Below, one piece after another: positions 1-6,305 of a stretch of DNA of 18,166 nucleotides; positions within the stretch are counted from its first letter, which is position 1; the number at the start of each line of letters is the position of its first letter. The notes beneath the pieces are model-generated. The model did no database searches and had not been told where the DNA came from. It worked only from the letters and a program-made list of their open reading frames with translations. The translations under genes were made by a program, and so were the position numbers. Location: NCBI GenBank assembly GCA_023419605.1, contig JAEZXR010000104.1, forward strand, positions 1 to 18,166. The letters run 5' to 3'. The stretch comes from Bacillota bacterium. Its GTDB lineage: Bacteria > Bacillota > Clostridia > Acetivibrionales > JAEZXR01.

Positions 1-36
1 TTAAAGAGTACCAGTTAGTTTATTACCTCGACAAGG

Positions 37-118
37 TGTCCGGGTGTGCCGTTATGCTGTCCGGATAATTCCGAAACACTGTCCGGATGTTGCCGGAATC
101 AGTGTCCGGATGCAGCCG
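37..118. mobile_element. End of an IS21-like insertion sequence (four phased repeats)
   Basis: Four imperfect direct repeats of the form TGTCCGGrTGnnGCCG begin at 37, 58, 80 and 103, a period of 21-23 bp or about two helical turns. Arrays of multiple short repeats at the termini are typical of IS21-family elements, where they are transposase (IstA) binding sites. No istA or istB coding sequence is visible, so only an end is present, with the rest lying to the left of the window. The outer boundary is probably at the TGCA around 124-127. The family call is an inference from repeat layout and remembered terminal motifs. Confidence 0.5.
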
Positions 119-127
119 AAATATGCA

Positions 128-199
128 CAAGGTATTGAGTTTATTTTAGATAGCTTTAATGCAAATTTAGAAATTGCCAATAGGTTTATCAAAAAGTAA
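128..199 (+). pseudogene. Possible 3' remnant of a gene interrupted by the IS end
   Basis: Directly after the repeat array, an open frame reads QGIEFILDSFNANLEIANRF followed by IKK and a TAA stop at 197-199. The peptide has a natural amphipathic helical composition, ends just before a T-rich stretch, and has no start codon of its own. This fits the C-terminal codons of a gene broken by the insertion. The same frame also stays open through the repeats, so chance cannot be excluded. The family is not recognised. Confidence 0.3.
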
Positions 200-440
200 T
201 TTTTTCTAATTTTTTTTTTGAACCTATAGAATAGGATTTTTCATTGATAAAAAAATTGAAATTGAATTGAAAAACTATACTTAACATAATATCAATTTCT
301 TATTATCTATATAATGTAAATAAATATAGTGTTAAATGCATAATGCCTATATTATTGTTGCTTTTGAAGTTGATTTATGCTTCAAAAGGGGTATCTAAAA
401 TCTAATTGGATTGACTATAAAAAAATGCATAAAAAGCATT
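200..440. other. AT-rich intergenic stretch with one perfect hairpin
   Basis: This stretch is very AT-rich, with a run of ten T around 211-220. It contains a perfect 9-bp inverted repeat, CTTTTGAAG at 361-369 and CTTCAAAAG at 380-388, with a 10-nt loop. No T-run follows on the plus strand, so a classical terminator is not clear. TATAAT occurs at 310-315 without a recognisable -35 at normal spacing. No coding region is supported. Confidence 0.4.
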
Positions 441-683
441 ATGTCAGAGGAAAACAAAAAAAGGTTCCCATTATGGATCTGCCCTTCAACACAGCATAAG
501 GTGCAGGAACTCTATGAAAAAGACAACTGCAGAAGCCAGAGCGAATTCATTGAAAAGGCAATCCGGTTTTACTACGGATATATCTCGGCGGAGGACAGCA
601 TAAAGTTTTTACCAACTGCTATCACCTCAGCTATATCAGGCATCATCGGGATAACGGAAAATCGCATTGCTCGTGTTTGGTAA
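441..683 (+). pseudogene. 3'-truncated copy of the mobilisation accessory gene
   Basis: From the ATG at 441 the 80-codon frame matches the first 79 residues of the intact protein at 2717-3124, with 68 of 79 identical by my count. Similarity stops abruptly after the residues RIARV and the frame ends one codon later. The intact version has another 56 residues. The shared DNA begins just before the ATG (AAAGCATTATG), but the GGAGG ribosome site of the intact copy is missing here; only an in-frame TTG at 411 lies upstream. It is most likely a non-functional remnant of a related element, cut at its 3' end when the AbiE segment or its neighbour arrived. The divergence argues against a recent tandem duplication. 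Confidence 0.8.
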
Positions 684-778
684 AGGAACAAAGTAATGGG
701 TTTATTAAACCTGAGAGAAATCAGCTAAATAGCAATTCGTGCATAGCGTTGCGAAAGCAGCTTACTCAATAATGTATA

Positions 779-1669
779 TCACCACGAGGTGGTCTGGTAA
801 TGCCAGGTTTTATGCCATTCGTCTTCATTCACAATCGCGCTCCAAACTCCGCCGAGAAATGTATTCAACAAACCTATAACCTCGCGAAATTCAATATCCG
901 GCAGTTTTGTGCGCTTGAGGAATTGCCGCCACTTCAGCAGCATGACGTCGTTTTCAGAGAAACTGATAAGCTCATCAAAGCTGTTACGGTCATAATCAGT
1001 ACCACGATTTTGAAGCGTTTGTATGATGGCTTCCTGCAGCTTGCGACCGTCAAAGTTAAAGGTATGGGCTATAAAATAAAGATCATAATAATCTTTCATC
1101 CGACTGGTCAGTTCCATCCGCTGCAGCATTGCATCGAACTTCTCGGCTATGGTACTTTCCAGAGAATAAGTAATAACCTCTGGCGGTGTAAAGTTATCGA
1201 GCTGGGTAGGAATAAGCCTTTTTTCTGCTTTGGGAACGATCACATCTCCAATGCCGAAATCGACATTGAACGGCGTTCTTGTGTTCTTTATTTTGCCTAT
1301 CAACTGAAAACTGACACCCTTGTATTTCCTTTGAGGCGTGATTTCTTCAAAACTTTTCATATCATATGTAATGAAGTCGTTGCCGCTTGACGTGCTTATG
1401 ATTTCCGAAACAATCCGCCGTGCATCCTCCACGCTGCCGGGAGTCTGACGCAAAAGGAAATCGACGTCTATAGTAGCTCGGCTTTCAAAGCCGGTCAGCA
1501 CAAAAAGAAAAAGTCCGCCTTTCAAAACCAGATTGTCGGCGTATTTTGAAAGGGAAAGCCTCCGCAAAAACTCTTCCTGACAGAACAACCGCAGATGAAC
1601 CTGAAAGGACATCCCGGAGCGTTGCGCTTTATTTTTAAGCTTCGTAATCACTGAAGCACCTATATCCAT
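779..1669 (-). CDS. abiEii: AbiEii-type nucleotidyltransferase toxin
   Basis: This is a 296-residue protein of the AbiEii/AbiGii nucleotidyltransferase-like family, the toxin of type IV-like AbiE toxin-antitoxin and phage abortive-infection systems. Visible motifs (numbered from the ATG at 1669) are KGG at 50-52, the acidic pair in TIDVD (D68 and D70) of the nucleotidyltransferase core, VDFGIGD around 136-142, the AEKFDAM stretch with E176-K177, and RMKDYYDL at 190-197. Length is normal for the family, and no frameshift is seen. The start is a TAATG overlap with the abiEi stop; a GGAG lies 10 nt upstream. A GTG three codons earlier is possible but sits too close to that site. Known family members transfer nucleotides onto tRNA or use GTP. 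Which substrate this one uses is unknown. It is translationally coupled to the upstream antitoxin and points against the mobilisation operon. Confidence 0.9.
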   Translation of the reverse strand: MDIGASVITKLKNKAQRSGMSFQVHLRLFCQEEFLRRLSLSKYADNLVLKGGLFLFVLTGFESRATIDVDFLLRQTPGSVEDARRIVSEIISTSSGNDFITYDMKSFEEITPQRKYKGVSFQLIGKIKNTRTPFNVDFGIGDVIVPKAEKRLIPTQLDNFTPPEVITYSLESTIAEKFDAMLQRMELTSRMKDYYDLYFIAHTFNFDGRKLQEAIIQTLQNRGTDYDRNSFDELISFSENDVMLLKWRQFLKRTKLPDIEFREVIGLLNTFLGGVWSAIVNEDEWHKTWHYQTTSW

Positions 1670-2259
1670 TATAGCCACACTCCTATCACATCGTGCACGC
1701 GTTTTATCGCTTTTCGGCGTTTCGAATAAGCTAGCAGATTTTTAATATTTTTCTTTGGGTCGGCAAGGTATGCCTGAATCGCTTTATTAAACGTTTCCTT
1801 ATCCATATCGGATTCATATTTGAGACACTCGCAGATAAGCCTATCACGGTCAAAAATGTTTATAGTGCATCCCTCTAATTCAATTGTTGTTACACCGTAA
1901 GAGAGCCGTTCCGAAGCTACAAAAAATGGGTTTACATGGGGATAGTCAATTTTAAACCGGGAACGGGATGCATTTTTGCTTATGATAATATCCCATTGCA
2001 TAGGTGTTCTGTCGCTGTATCCGTAATAAAAAAGAGCGGTATTAAGCCAGAGGACTCCGTCAGGAAAGAGACGTGCTATTATTGCAGCTTCACCTGTATC
2101 ATTATCAGATATAAGACGATAGTAACCGGTTTTTATCTTTTCAATCGCGCCGTCTGCAATCAGGCGCTTAATGCCTCGAGAGTCGATTTTGAATGTAGAA
2201 AGCTGCGAGGTCTTAAGAACCCCATTGTTGTTTGCAAAAGCCTTTATTAGTTCTGTCAT
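1669..2259 (-). CDS. abiEi: AbiEi-type antitoxin and transcriptional autorepressor
   Basis: This is a 196-residue protein beginning with a winged-helix-like segment (about residues 1-50: MTELIKAFANNNGVLKTSQL, then a basic helix and the typical GAIEKIKTGYYRL wing). The C-terminal AbiEi domain follows. The family represses its own promoter through the winged helix and neutralises AbiEii without a stable protein-protein complex. The ATG at 2259 is preferred; GGTGATA lies about 11 nt upstream. An in-frame GTG at 2277 would add six residues. It is the first gene of a two-gene operon with abiEii, ending TAATG on the next start. Two inverted repeats bracketing its promoter are described separately. 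The pair is inserted antisense between two copies of the mobilisation accessory gene, a usual accessory position for defence or stability cargo. Confidence 0.88.
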   Translation of the reverse strand: MTELIKAFANNNGVLKTSQLSTFKIDSRGIKRLIADGAIEKIKTGYYRLISDNDTGEAAIIARLFPDGVLWLNTALFYYGYSDRTPMQWDIIISKNASRSRFKIDYPHVNPFFVASERLSYGVTTIELEGCTINIFDRDRLICECLKYESDMDKETFNKAIQAYLADPKKNIKNLLAYSKRRKAIKRVHDVIGVWL

Positions 2260-2282
2260 ATCCACTAATATCACCACTTAAT

Positions 2283-2310
2283 TACCGACAAAATCATAAA
2301 AAAGTCGGTA
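2283..2310. promoter_or_regulatory. AbiEi operator, promoter-proximal copy
   Basis: TACCGAC (2283-2289) and GTCGGTA (2304-2310) form a perfect 7-bp inverted repeat around an A-rich 14-nt centre. It covers the region just downstream of the predicted abiE transcript start. A near-identical copy lies on the other side of the promoter. AbiEi proteins are known to bind paired inverted repeats at their promoter cooperatively, which makes this the likely site. Confidence 0.75.
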
Positions 2311-2320
2311 TTTTAGCGCT

Positions 2321-2350
2321 ATTATAACAAGATATTAATGGCATTGTCAA
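2321..2350 (-). promoter_or_regulatory. abiE operon promoter
   Basis: On the minus strand there is a perfect -35 TTGACA (2350-2345) and a perfect -10 TATAAT (2326-2321) separated by 18 nt. The predicted transcript start near 2314 gives a leader of about 55 nt to the abiEi ATG. Both hexamers match the sigma-A consensus, so tight repression by AbiEi is expected. Confidence 0.85.
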
Positions 2351-2358
2351 CATTAAAT

Positions 2359-2386
2359 TACCGACAAAATCATAAAAACGTCGGCG
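2359..2386. promoter_or_regulatory. AbiEi operator, promoter-distal copy
   Basis: This is a second copy of the same operator: TACCGAC at 2359-2365, an A-rich centre nearly identical to the first, and GTCGGCG beginning at 2380. The core arms CCGAC/GTCGG are intact, while the outer bases of the right arm are degenerate. It lies immediately upstream of the -35, and the two operators are 76 bp apart centre to centre. Confidence 0.72.
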
Positions 2387-2399
2387 ATTTAGTAATAAG

Positions 2400-2586
2400 T
2401 TGTGCATTTATGCTTCACGTTGGAGACTTTTCATGCATGGTTGTACAGGGGATACCATGCAGCACTGCCCTTGGTTTTTGCCACAATAGTATATCTGAAA
2501 GGAGGCCAACGGAAGTTTCCGCATGGTGGTCGAGATGTGAAGCTGATGATTAGCACCAAACTTACCCCAGAAAGGAGATGTTCAAA
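2400..2586 (+). other. Structured leader or oriT candidate upstream of the mobilisation operon
   Basis: No convincing gene lies here, but two clear stem-loops do. The first is a perfect 8-bp hairpin, TGCATGGT (2434-2441) with ACCATGCA (2454-2461) and a 12-nt loop. The second is CGGA (2510-2513)/TCCG (2518-2521) with an AGTT loop, closed by an outer GGCCA (2504-2508)/TGGTC (2527-2531) helix. Origins of transfer commonly lie directly upstream of the accessory and relaxase genes and carry inverted repeats, so an oriT is possible. A structured mRNA leader or small RNA is equally possible. No nic consensus is recognised. Confidence 0.4.
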
Positions 2587-2664
2587 TTGTGTCCTATGCA
2601 ATATATAATTTATGTGGGCTCACTATGGAAAGTGTATAAAAAGCACTCTCAAAAATTGGACTAA
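2587..2664 (+). CDS. Possible leader peptide ending inside the terminator loop
   Basis: A 25-codon frame starts at TTG 2587, nine bases after AGGAG (2573-2577), and ends at TAA 2662-2664 in the loop of the following terminator. It begins MCPMQYIIYVGSLWKVYKK. A ribosome reading it would cover the whole left arm of the terminator, so translation could relieve termination and let transcription enter the mobilisation operon. An overlapping GTG frame at 2589-2639 (16 codons) is an alternative. TTG starts are used by three other genes here. Function is inferred from position only. Confidence 0.33.
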   Translation: MCPMQYIIYVGSLWKVYKKHSQKLD

Positions 2665-2686
2665 CAATTTTAGAGAGTGCTTTTTT
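2639..2686 (+). terminator. Strong Rho-independent terminator before the mobilisation operon
   Basis: A 20-bp stem with one mismatch (2639-2658 paired with 2665-2684) and a 6-nt loop is followed by T residues to 2686. The stem begins AAAAGCACTCTC, so the reverse strand also ends in T and the terminator may act in both directions. It lies 30 bp upstream of the first mobilisation gene with no full-size plus-strand gene before it, which suggests attenuation or insulation rather than the end of an operon. Confidence 0.85.
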
Positions 2687-2716
2687 ATATAATTCAACAA
2701 ATGGAGGCAAAGCATT

Positions 2717-3124
2717 ATGCCAGAGGAAAACAAAAAAAGATTCCCTTTGTGGATCTATCCATCAACACAGCAGAAGGTACAGGAACTCTATGAAAAAGAC
2801 AACTGCAAGAGCCAGAGTGAATTTATTGAAAAGGCAATCCGGTTTTACAGCGGATATATCTCGGCGGAGGACAGCATGAAGTTTTTGCCGACTGCCATTA
2901 CCTCGGCAATGTCAGGCATCGTCAGTACATCAGAAAACCGCATTGCACGTGTAATGTTCAAGCTGGCAGTGGAGATGTCCATGATGATGAACATCCTCGC
3001 TTCCACCGCAGATGTGGATGAGAACACCCTGCGACGCTTGCGTGGTAAGTGTGTGGGAGATGTGAAAAAGTCCATCGGTTCTGTTACCTTCGAGGATGTG
3101 ACGAAGTTCCAAAAGGGTGAATAA
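2717..3124 (+). CDS. Mobilisation accessory protein, RHH-like, intact copy
   Basis: A 135-residue protein precedes the relaxase by two bases (TAA CC ATG), so the two are certainly co-transcribed and probably coupled. The start has GGAGG 10 nt upstream. Its first half (LWIYPSTQQKVQELYEKDNC, then KSQSEFIEKAIRFY) looks like a ribbon-helix-helix: a short beta strand and two helices with the S-x-S-E-F-I-E-K-A-I pattern. A Met-rich helix (MFKLAVEMSMMMNI) near residues 87-100 probably serves oligomerisation. Small RHH proteins in this position bind oriT and help the relaxase nick, and in some systems repress the operon. A truncated, diverged copy lies at 441-683. The accessory role is inferred from fold and context. 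Confidence 0.75.
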   Translation: MPEENKKRFPLWIYPSTQQKVQELYEKDNCKSQSEFIEKAIRFYSGYISAEDSMKFLPTAITSAMSGIVSTSENRIARVMFKLAVEMSMMMNILASTADVDENTLRRLRGKCVGDVKKSIGSVTFEDVTKFQKGE

Positions 3125-3126
3125 CC

Positions 3127-6100
3127 ATGCCTCGGATTATTTTCAAATGCCGGTACTTAAAAAATGCTGCGGAGCATCTGGAAAATCTGGTGATATACAT
3201 TGCAACACGGGAGGGGGTAGAGAAAATTCCTCCTGGCAACCGTACACTGCCTGCTACTAAAAAGCAAAAGCAGCTCATGAAGGACATCCTTGCACAGTTT
3301 CCTGATGCAGCAAATTTGTTTGAATATGAGGATTACCTGAAGCATCCGAACGTGGAAAATGCTTCGGAATTCATTACAGCAGCGCTGGATCAGAACCTGG
3401 ATCATCTGTCCCATCAGGAGGTCTATGTCAATTACATTGCCACCCGTCCCCGTGCGGAAAAGCTGGGAACTCACGGACTGTTTTCCGACGGGGATACTCC
3501 TCTGGTACTATCCAAAGTGGCGGAGGAAGTATCAAAACATACCGGAAACGTCTGGACGCCTGTCATTTCTCTGCGGCGGGAAGATGCTGCACGGCTTGGC
3601 TATGATAACGCTGCTGCATGGATGGCCCTTTTGCGCAAACAGCGGAATGAGTTTGCGGAGCAGATGAAAATTGCTCCGGAAAACCTACGCTGGTATGCAG
3701 CCTTTCATAACGAGGGTCATCATCCCCACTGTCATATGCTGGTGTATTCGGTTAATCGGCGTGAGGGGTATGTCACCAGGCCTGCGATTGAAAAAATGCG
3801 AAGCAGCCTGGCAAGGGAAGTATTTCAGCAGGATCTTATTCAAATTTATTCCGAGCAGACCATACAGAGAAACAACCTCGCTCAGCAGAGCCAGGATGCA
3901 CTGCAGGATATCCTGAAACAGATGAGGTCGGGAGCTTGCGGCAGTCCTGTCATTGAGGCTCTGCTGTCCCAACTTGCAGAACGCCTGAAGCATACCACCG
4001 GAAAAAAACAATACGGCTATCTCAAAGCACCATTGAAGGAGCTTGTCAATCAGGTCGTAGATGTGCTGGCAAAGGATCAGCGTGTGGCGGAAGCCTATGC
4101 AAAATGGTACGAACTGCGTAATGAGGTGTTGCGGACCTATAAGGATAAACTTCCTGATCCTCTTACGCTCTCTCAGCAAAATGAATTCAAGAGCATAAAA
4201 AATATGGTGATTGCCGAAGCCATGAATATCAGCAGTCACCATCTTACTTTTGAAGGTGATCAGAATGCTGACAAATTAATAGATGAAGAAGCAGTATCAG
4301 TGGCAGAAGAATCTAACTTCGCACTTCTGACGGAAGAACAGTCGCTGGTCTTAAATGAGCAGTTGGAGGATGGCGGAAATATGCCGTCCTCTGCTTCGGG
4401 AGGTTCGTCCCGCTCCGACTCCGACAGTAATTCTGGAAAACCGTATATCGAATGGAATGACCGCTATAAAGAGGCCCGCATGTTTCTCTATGGCAATGAT
4501 GACATGGAGCCGGACTTCGATCAGGCTCTCAAGCTGTTTCATGAGGAAGCTGAAGCCGGCAATGCTCTTGCCATGCATGATCTCGGCCGTATGTATGCGG
4601 ACGGGCTTGGCGTGGAAATAGACAAAGCTCTCTCTTTCTCCTGGTATGAAAAGGCTCTCTCTTCATTTTTGAACATTGAAGCAGAAAAGGAAAACCGGTA
4701 TGTGGAATACCGCATCGGTAAAATGTATGCGGCTGGACTTGGAACAGAACAGGATTATGAGGAAGCGGCTGGATGGTTGGAACTGGCGGTTTCTAAAAAC
4801 CACAAATATGCCCAATACTCCCTTGCCGGTCTGTACTACCGGGGACAGGGTGTGGAGCAGGACTTTGGTATGGCATTTGACCTCTACCGCAGATCTGCCG
4901 GACAGCGTGTTCCCTACGCCTCCTATGAGCTGGCGAAAATGTACCGGGACGGTGTTGGCACCGAAAAGAATGCTGAAAAGGCGGAGCTGCATTTTGAGGA
5001 AGCCTTCTTCGGGTTTCAAAGATTGGAGGAGCAAAGCCATGATGATAAGCTTCAGTATCGCCTGGGGCAGATGCTCTATACCGGAACCGGGACAGAGAAA
5101 GATGTGCCGGCAGCTATTGGTTACTTTGAAAAGGCCGCCCGGCTTGGCAATGTTCATGCTCAATATATGCTCGGAAAGATCTACCTGGACGCGGACGGCG
5201 GTCATGAAAACGTTGAGAAAGCCGTCTTATGGCTGACAAAAGCGGCCGACAACGGCAATGACCTTGCGCAATATGCGCTGGGAAAATTGTACCGTGATGG
5301 GAACCATGCAGAAAAGGATATAGAAAAAGCCATTTCACTGTTTACACTGTCGGCAGAGCAGGACAATCAATATGCGGCATATGCTCTTGGCAGGCTGTAT
5401 TTAGCCGATGGGGATATCCCTATGGATGTGGATGCTGCCGTTAAATGGCTGACGGTTTCTGCAGACCTTGGGAATCAGTTCGCACAATATGCACTTGCAA
5501 AGCTTTATCTGGCCGGCAAGGATATTCCTAAAAACATTTCCAAAGCAGTGGAACTGTTCACGAAATCGGCAGAGCAGAATAACTCATTTGCTCAGTATCA
5601 GCTTGGAAAGCTCTATTTATTGGGAGAGGATGTTTCCAAAGATGTGGAAGCAGCTGTCAAATGGTTGACTCTATCTGCTGAACAGGAAAATCAATATGCC
5701 CAGTATAAGCTTGGGAAACTTTACTTATTGGGAGAGGATGTTCCAAAAGATATGGATAATGCCATTAAGTGGCTGACGGCTTCTGCGGAGCAGGGCAATC
5801 AGTATGCCCAATATATGCTTGGCAAACTCTATCTGATGGGACATGAAGTGGCAAGGGACCGGGAGGCTGCGGTACGGTGGCTTACCCTCTCCGCCGGCCA
5901 GGGAAACATCTATGCACAGTTTTTCCTCGACCATTTGGACTCCTTCCGTGATCCGTCTCTCTTCCTTGCAGCTACAAGGCTTCTGAATCATCTAAGCCGG
6001 ATCTTTCAGGAGGAAGAAAAGAAGCTTCCTAAAGGTCCTGTTACGGAAGTTGACAGCAAACTGCGCCGCAAGCTCCGTCAGAAAAAGATCGCACAGGGTC

Positions 6101-6138
6101 ATGCCCCGGACGATCACGGGCTTAAACAAGTCTATTAA
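3127..6138 (+). CDS. MobP-type relaxase fused to a long Sel1-repeat domain
   Basis: This 1003-residue protein has a relaxase N-terminus (about 1-290). The HUH-type metal site is visible as H194 followed by H199-P-H201-C-H203 in FHNEGHHPHCHMLVYS. Candidate nicking tyrosines lie in the repeated YIATR motif, at Y24 and near residue 115. It best resembles the MobP3 group of Clostridia elements. A linker with a Ser-rich stretch (about 415-437, SASGGSSRSDSDSNSG) leads into about 13 tandem 36-residue Sel1 (TPR-like) repeats (about 440-935), then a basic tail (KLRRKLRQKK). The relaxase would nick oriT and pilot the strand; Sel1 repeats usually mediate protein-protein contact, perhaps with the coupling protein. 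It starts two bases after the accessory gene and is intact. Confidence 0.85.
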   Translation: MPRIIFKCRYLKNAAEHLENLVIYIATREGVEKIPPGNRTLPATKKQKQLMKDILAQFPDAANLFEYEDYLKHPNVENASEFITAALDQNLDHLSHQEVYVNYIATRPRAEKLGTHGLFSDGDTPLVLSKVAEEVSKHTGNVWTPVISLRREDAARLGYDNAAAWMALLRKQRNEFAEQMKIAPENLRWYAAFHNEGHHPHCHMLVYSVNRREGYVTRPAIEKMRSSLAREVFQQDLIQIYSEQTIQRNNLAQQSQDALQDILKQMRSGACGSPVIEALLSQLAERLKHTTGKKQYGYLKAPLKELVNQVVDVLAKDQRVAEAYAKWYELRNEVLRTYKDKLPDPLTLSQQNEFKSIKNMVIAEAMNISSHHLTFEGDQNADKLIDEEAVSVAEESNFALLTEEQSLVLNEQLEDGGNMPSSASGGSSRSDSDSNSGKPYIEWNDRYKEARMFLYGNDDMEPDFDQALKLFHEEAEAGNALAMHDLGRMYADGLGVEIDKALSFSWYEKALSSFLNIEAEKENRYVEYRIGKMYAAGLGTEQDYEEAAGWLELAVSKNHKYAQYSLAGLYYRGQGVEQDFGMAFDLYRRSAGQRVPYASYELAKMYRDGVGTEKNAEKAELHFEEAFFGFQRLEEQSHDDKLQYRLGQMLYTGTGTEKDVPAAIGYFEKAARLGNVHAQYMLGKIYLDADGGHENVEKAVLWLTKAADNGNDLAQYALGKLYRDGNHAEKDIEKAISLFTLSAEQDNQYAAYALGRLYLADGDIPMDVDAAVKWLTVSADLGNQFAQYALAKLYLAGKDIPKNISKAVELFTKSAEQNNSFAQYQLGKLYLLGEDVSKDVEAAVKWLTLSAEQENQYAQYKLGKLYLLGEDVPKDMDNAIKWLTASAEQGNQYAQYMLGKLYLMGHEVARDREAAVRWLTLSAGQGNIYAQFFLDHLDSFRDPSLFLAATRLLNHLSRIFQEEEKKLPKGPVTEVDSKLRRKLRQKKIAQGHAPDDHGLKQVY
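4450..5937 (+). repeat. Tandem 108-bp Sel1-coding repeats inside the relaxase gene
   Basis: About 13 units of 36 codons share the pattern A-Q-Y-x-L-G-K-L-Y-x-x-G and A-x-K-W-L-T-x-S-A-E-Q-x-N. The later units are closest: the 18-mer TTATTGGGAGAGGATGTT recurs exactly 108 bp apart at 5617 and 5725. The early units (from 4450 to about 5140) are more diverged, and two carry insertions. This points to recent expansion of the 3' part. Confidence 0.85.
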
Positions 6139-6155
6139 AGCAAAGGAGGACTTTC

Positions 6156-6287
6156 ATGCAAAAGCAATATCCAAAACAGCTTCAGAAAAAAGAACTGCTT
6201 CCCGTAAAATTCAATCAGATACCATTCAAGCCATCCGTTCACCAGCGGGTGGTTTTTTTTCGCCGTTGCGGGAAGCGCAAACGCTGA
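6156..6287 (+). CDS. Small basic protein of 43 residues, unknown
   Basis: A 43-codon frame from ATG 6156 has a near-perfect AAAGGAGG seven bases upstream, and ends with a TGA that lies just ahead of the next ribosome site. It starts MQKQYPKQLQKKELLPVKFN and finishes with a very basic tail (RRCGKRKR). It has no transmembrane or known motif. It sits in the 167-bp space between relaxase and primase genes, in the same operon. The excellent ribosome site argues that it is translated. The charge suggests nucleic-acid contact, but that is only inference. Confidence 0.6.
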   Translation: MQKQYPKQLQKKELLPVKFNQIPFKPSVHQRVVFFRRCGKRKR

Positions 6288-6305
6288 TGAAGGAGGTCGT
6301 GGAAT

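Noticed and set aside
361..388. Terminator hairpin upstream of the truncated accessory gene
   Set aside because: The stem is perfect but no T-run follows on either strand, so it is listed only as a hairpin.
800..1390. 196-codon open frame on the plus strand
   Set aside because: It is antisense to abiEii, whose motifs are clear, and has no ribosome site or recognisable domain.
1936..2250. 104-codon plus-strand frame
   Set aside because: It lies antisense to abiEi and its composition is not protein-like for a known family.
2338..2608. Two overlapping 68-71 codon frames before the mobilisation operon
   Set aside because: There is no ribosome site at their starts, and they run through strong stem-loops. 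The region is better explained as a structured non-coding segment.
3685..4242. 185-codon minus-strand frame within the relaxase
   Set aside because: It is a shadow of the relaxase coding frame, with no start signal.
4663..5236. Overlapping frames of about 180 codons on both strands within the Sel1 repeats
   Set aside because: Long shadow frames are expected from codon-biased tandem repeats, and the relaxase frame is complete.
4450..5937. CRISPR-like or non-coding tandem repeat
   Set aside because: The 108-bp period is 36 codons in frame and encodes Sel1 repeats. There are no spacers.
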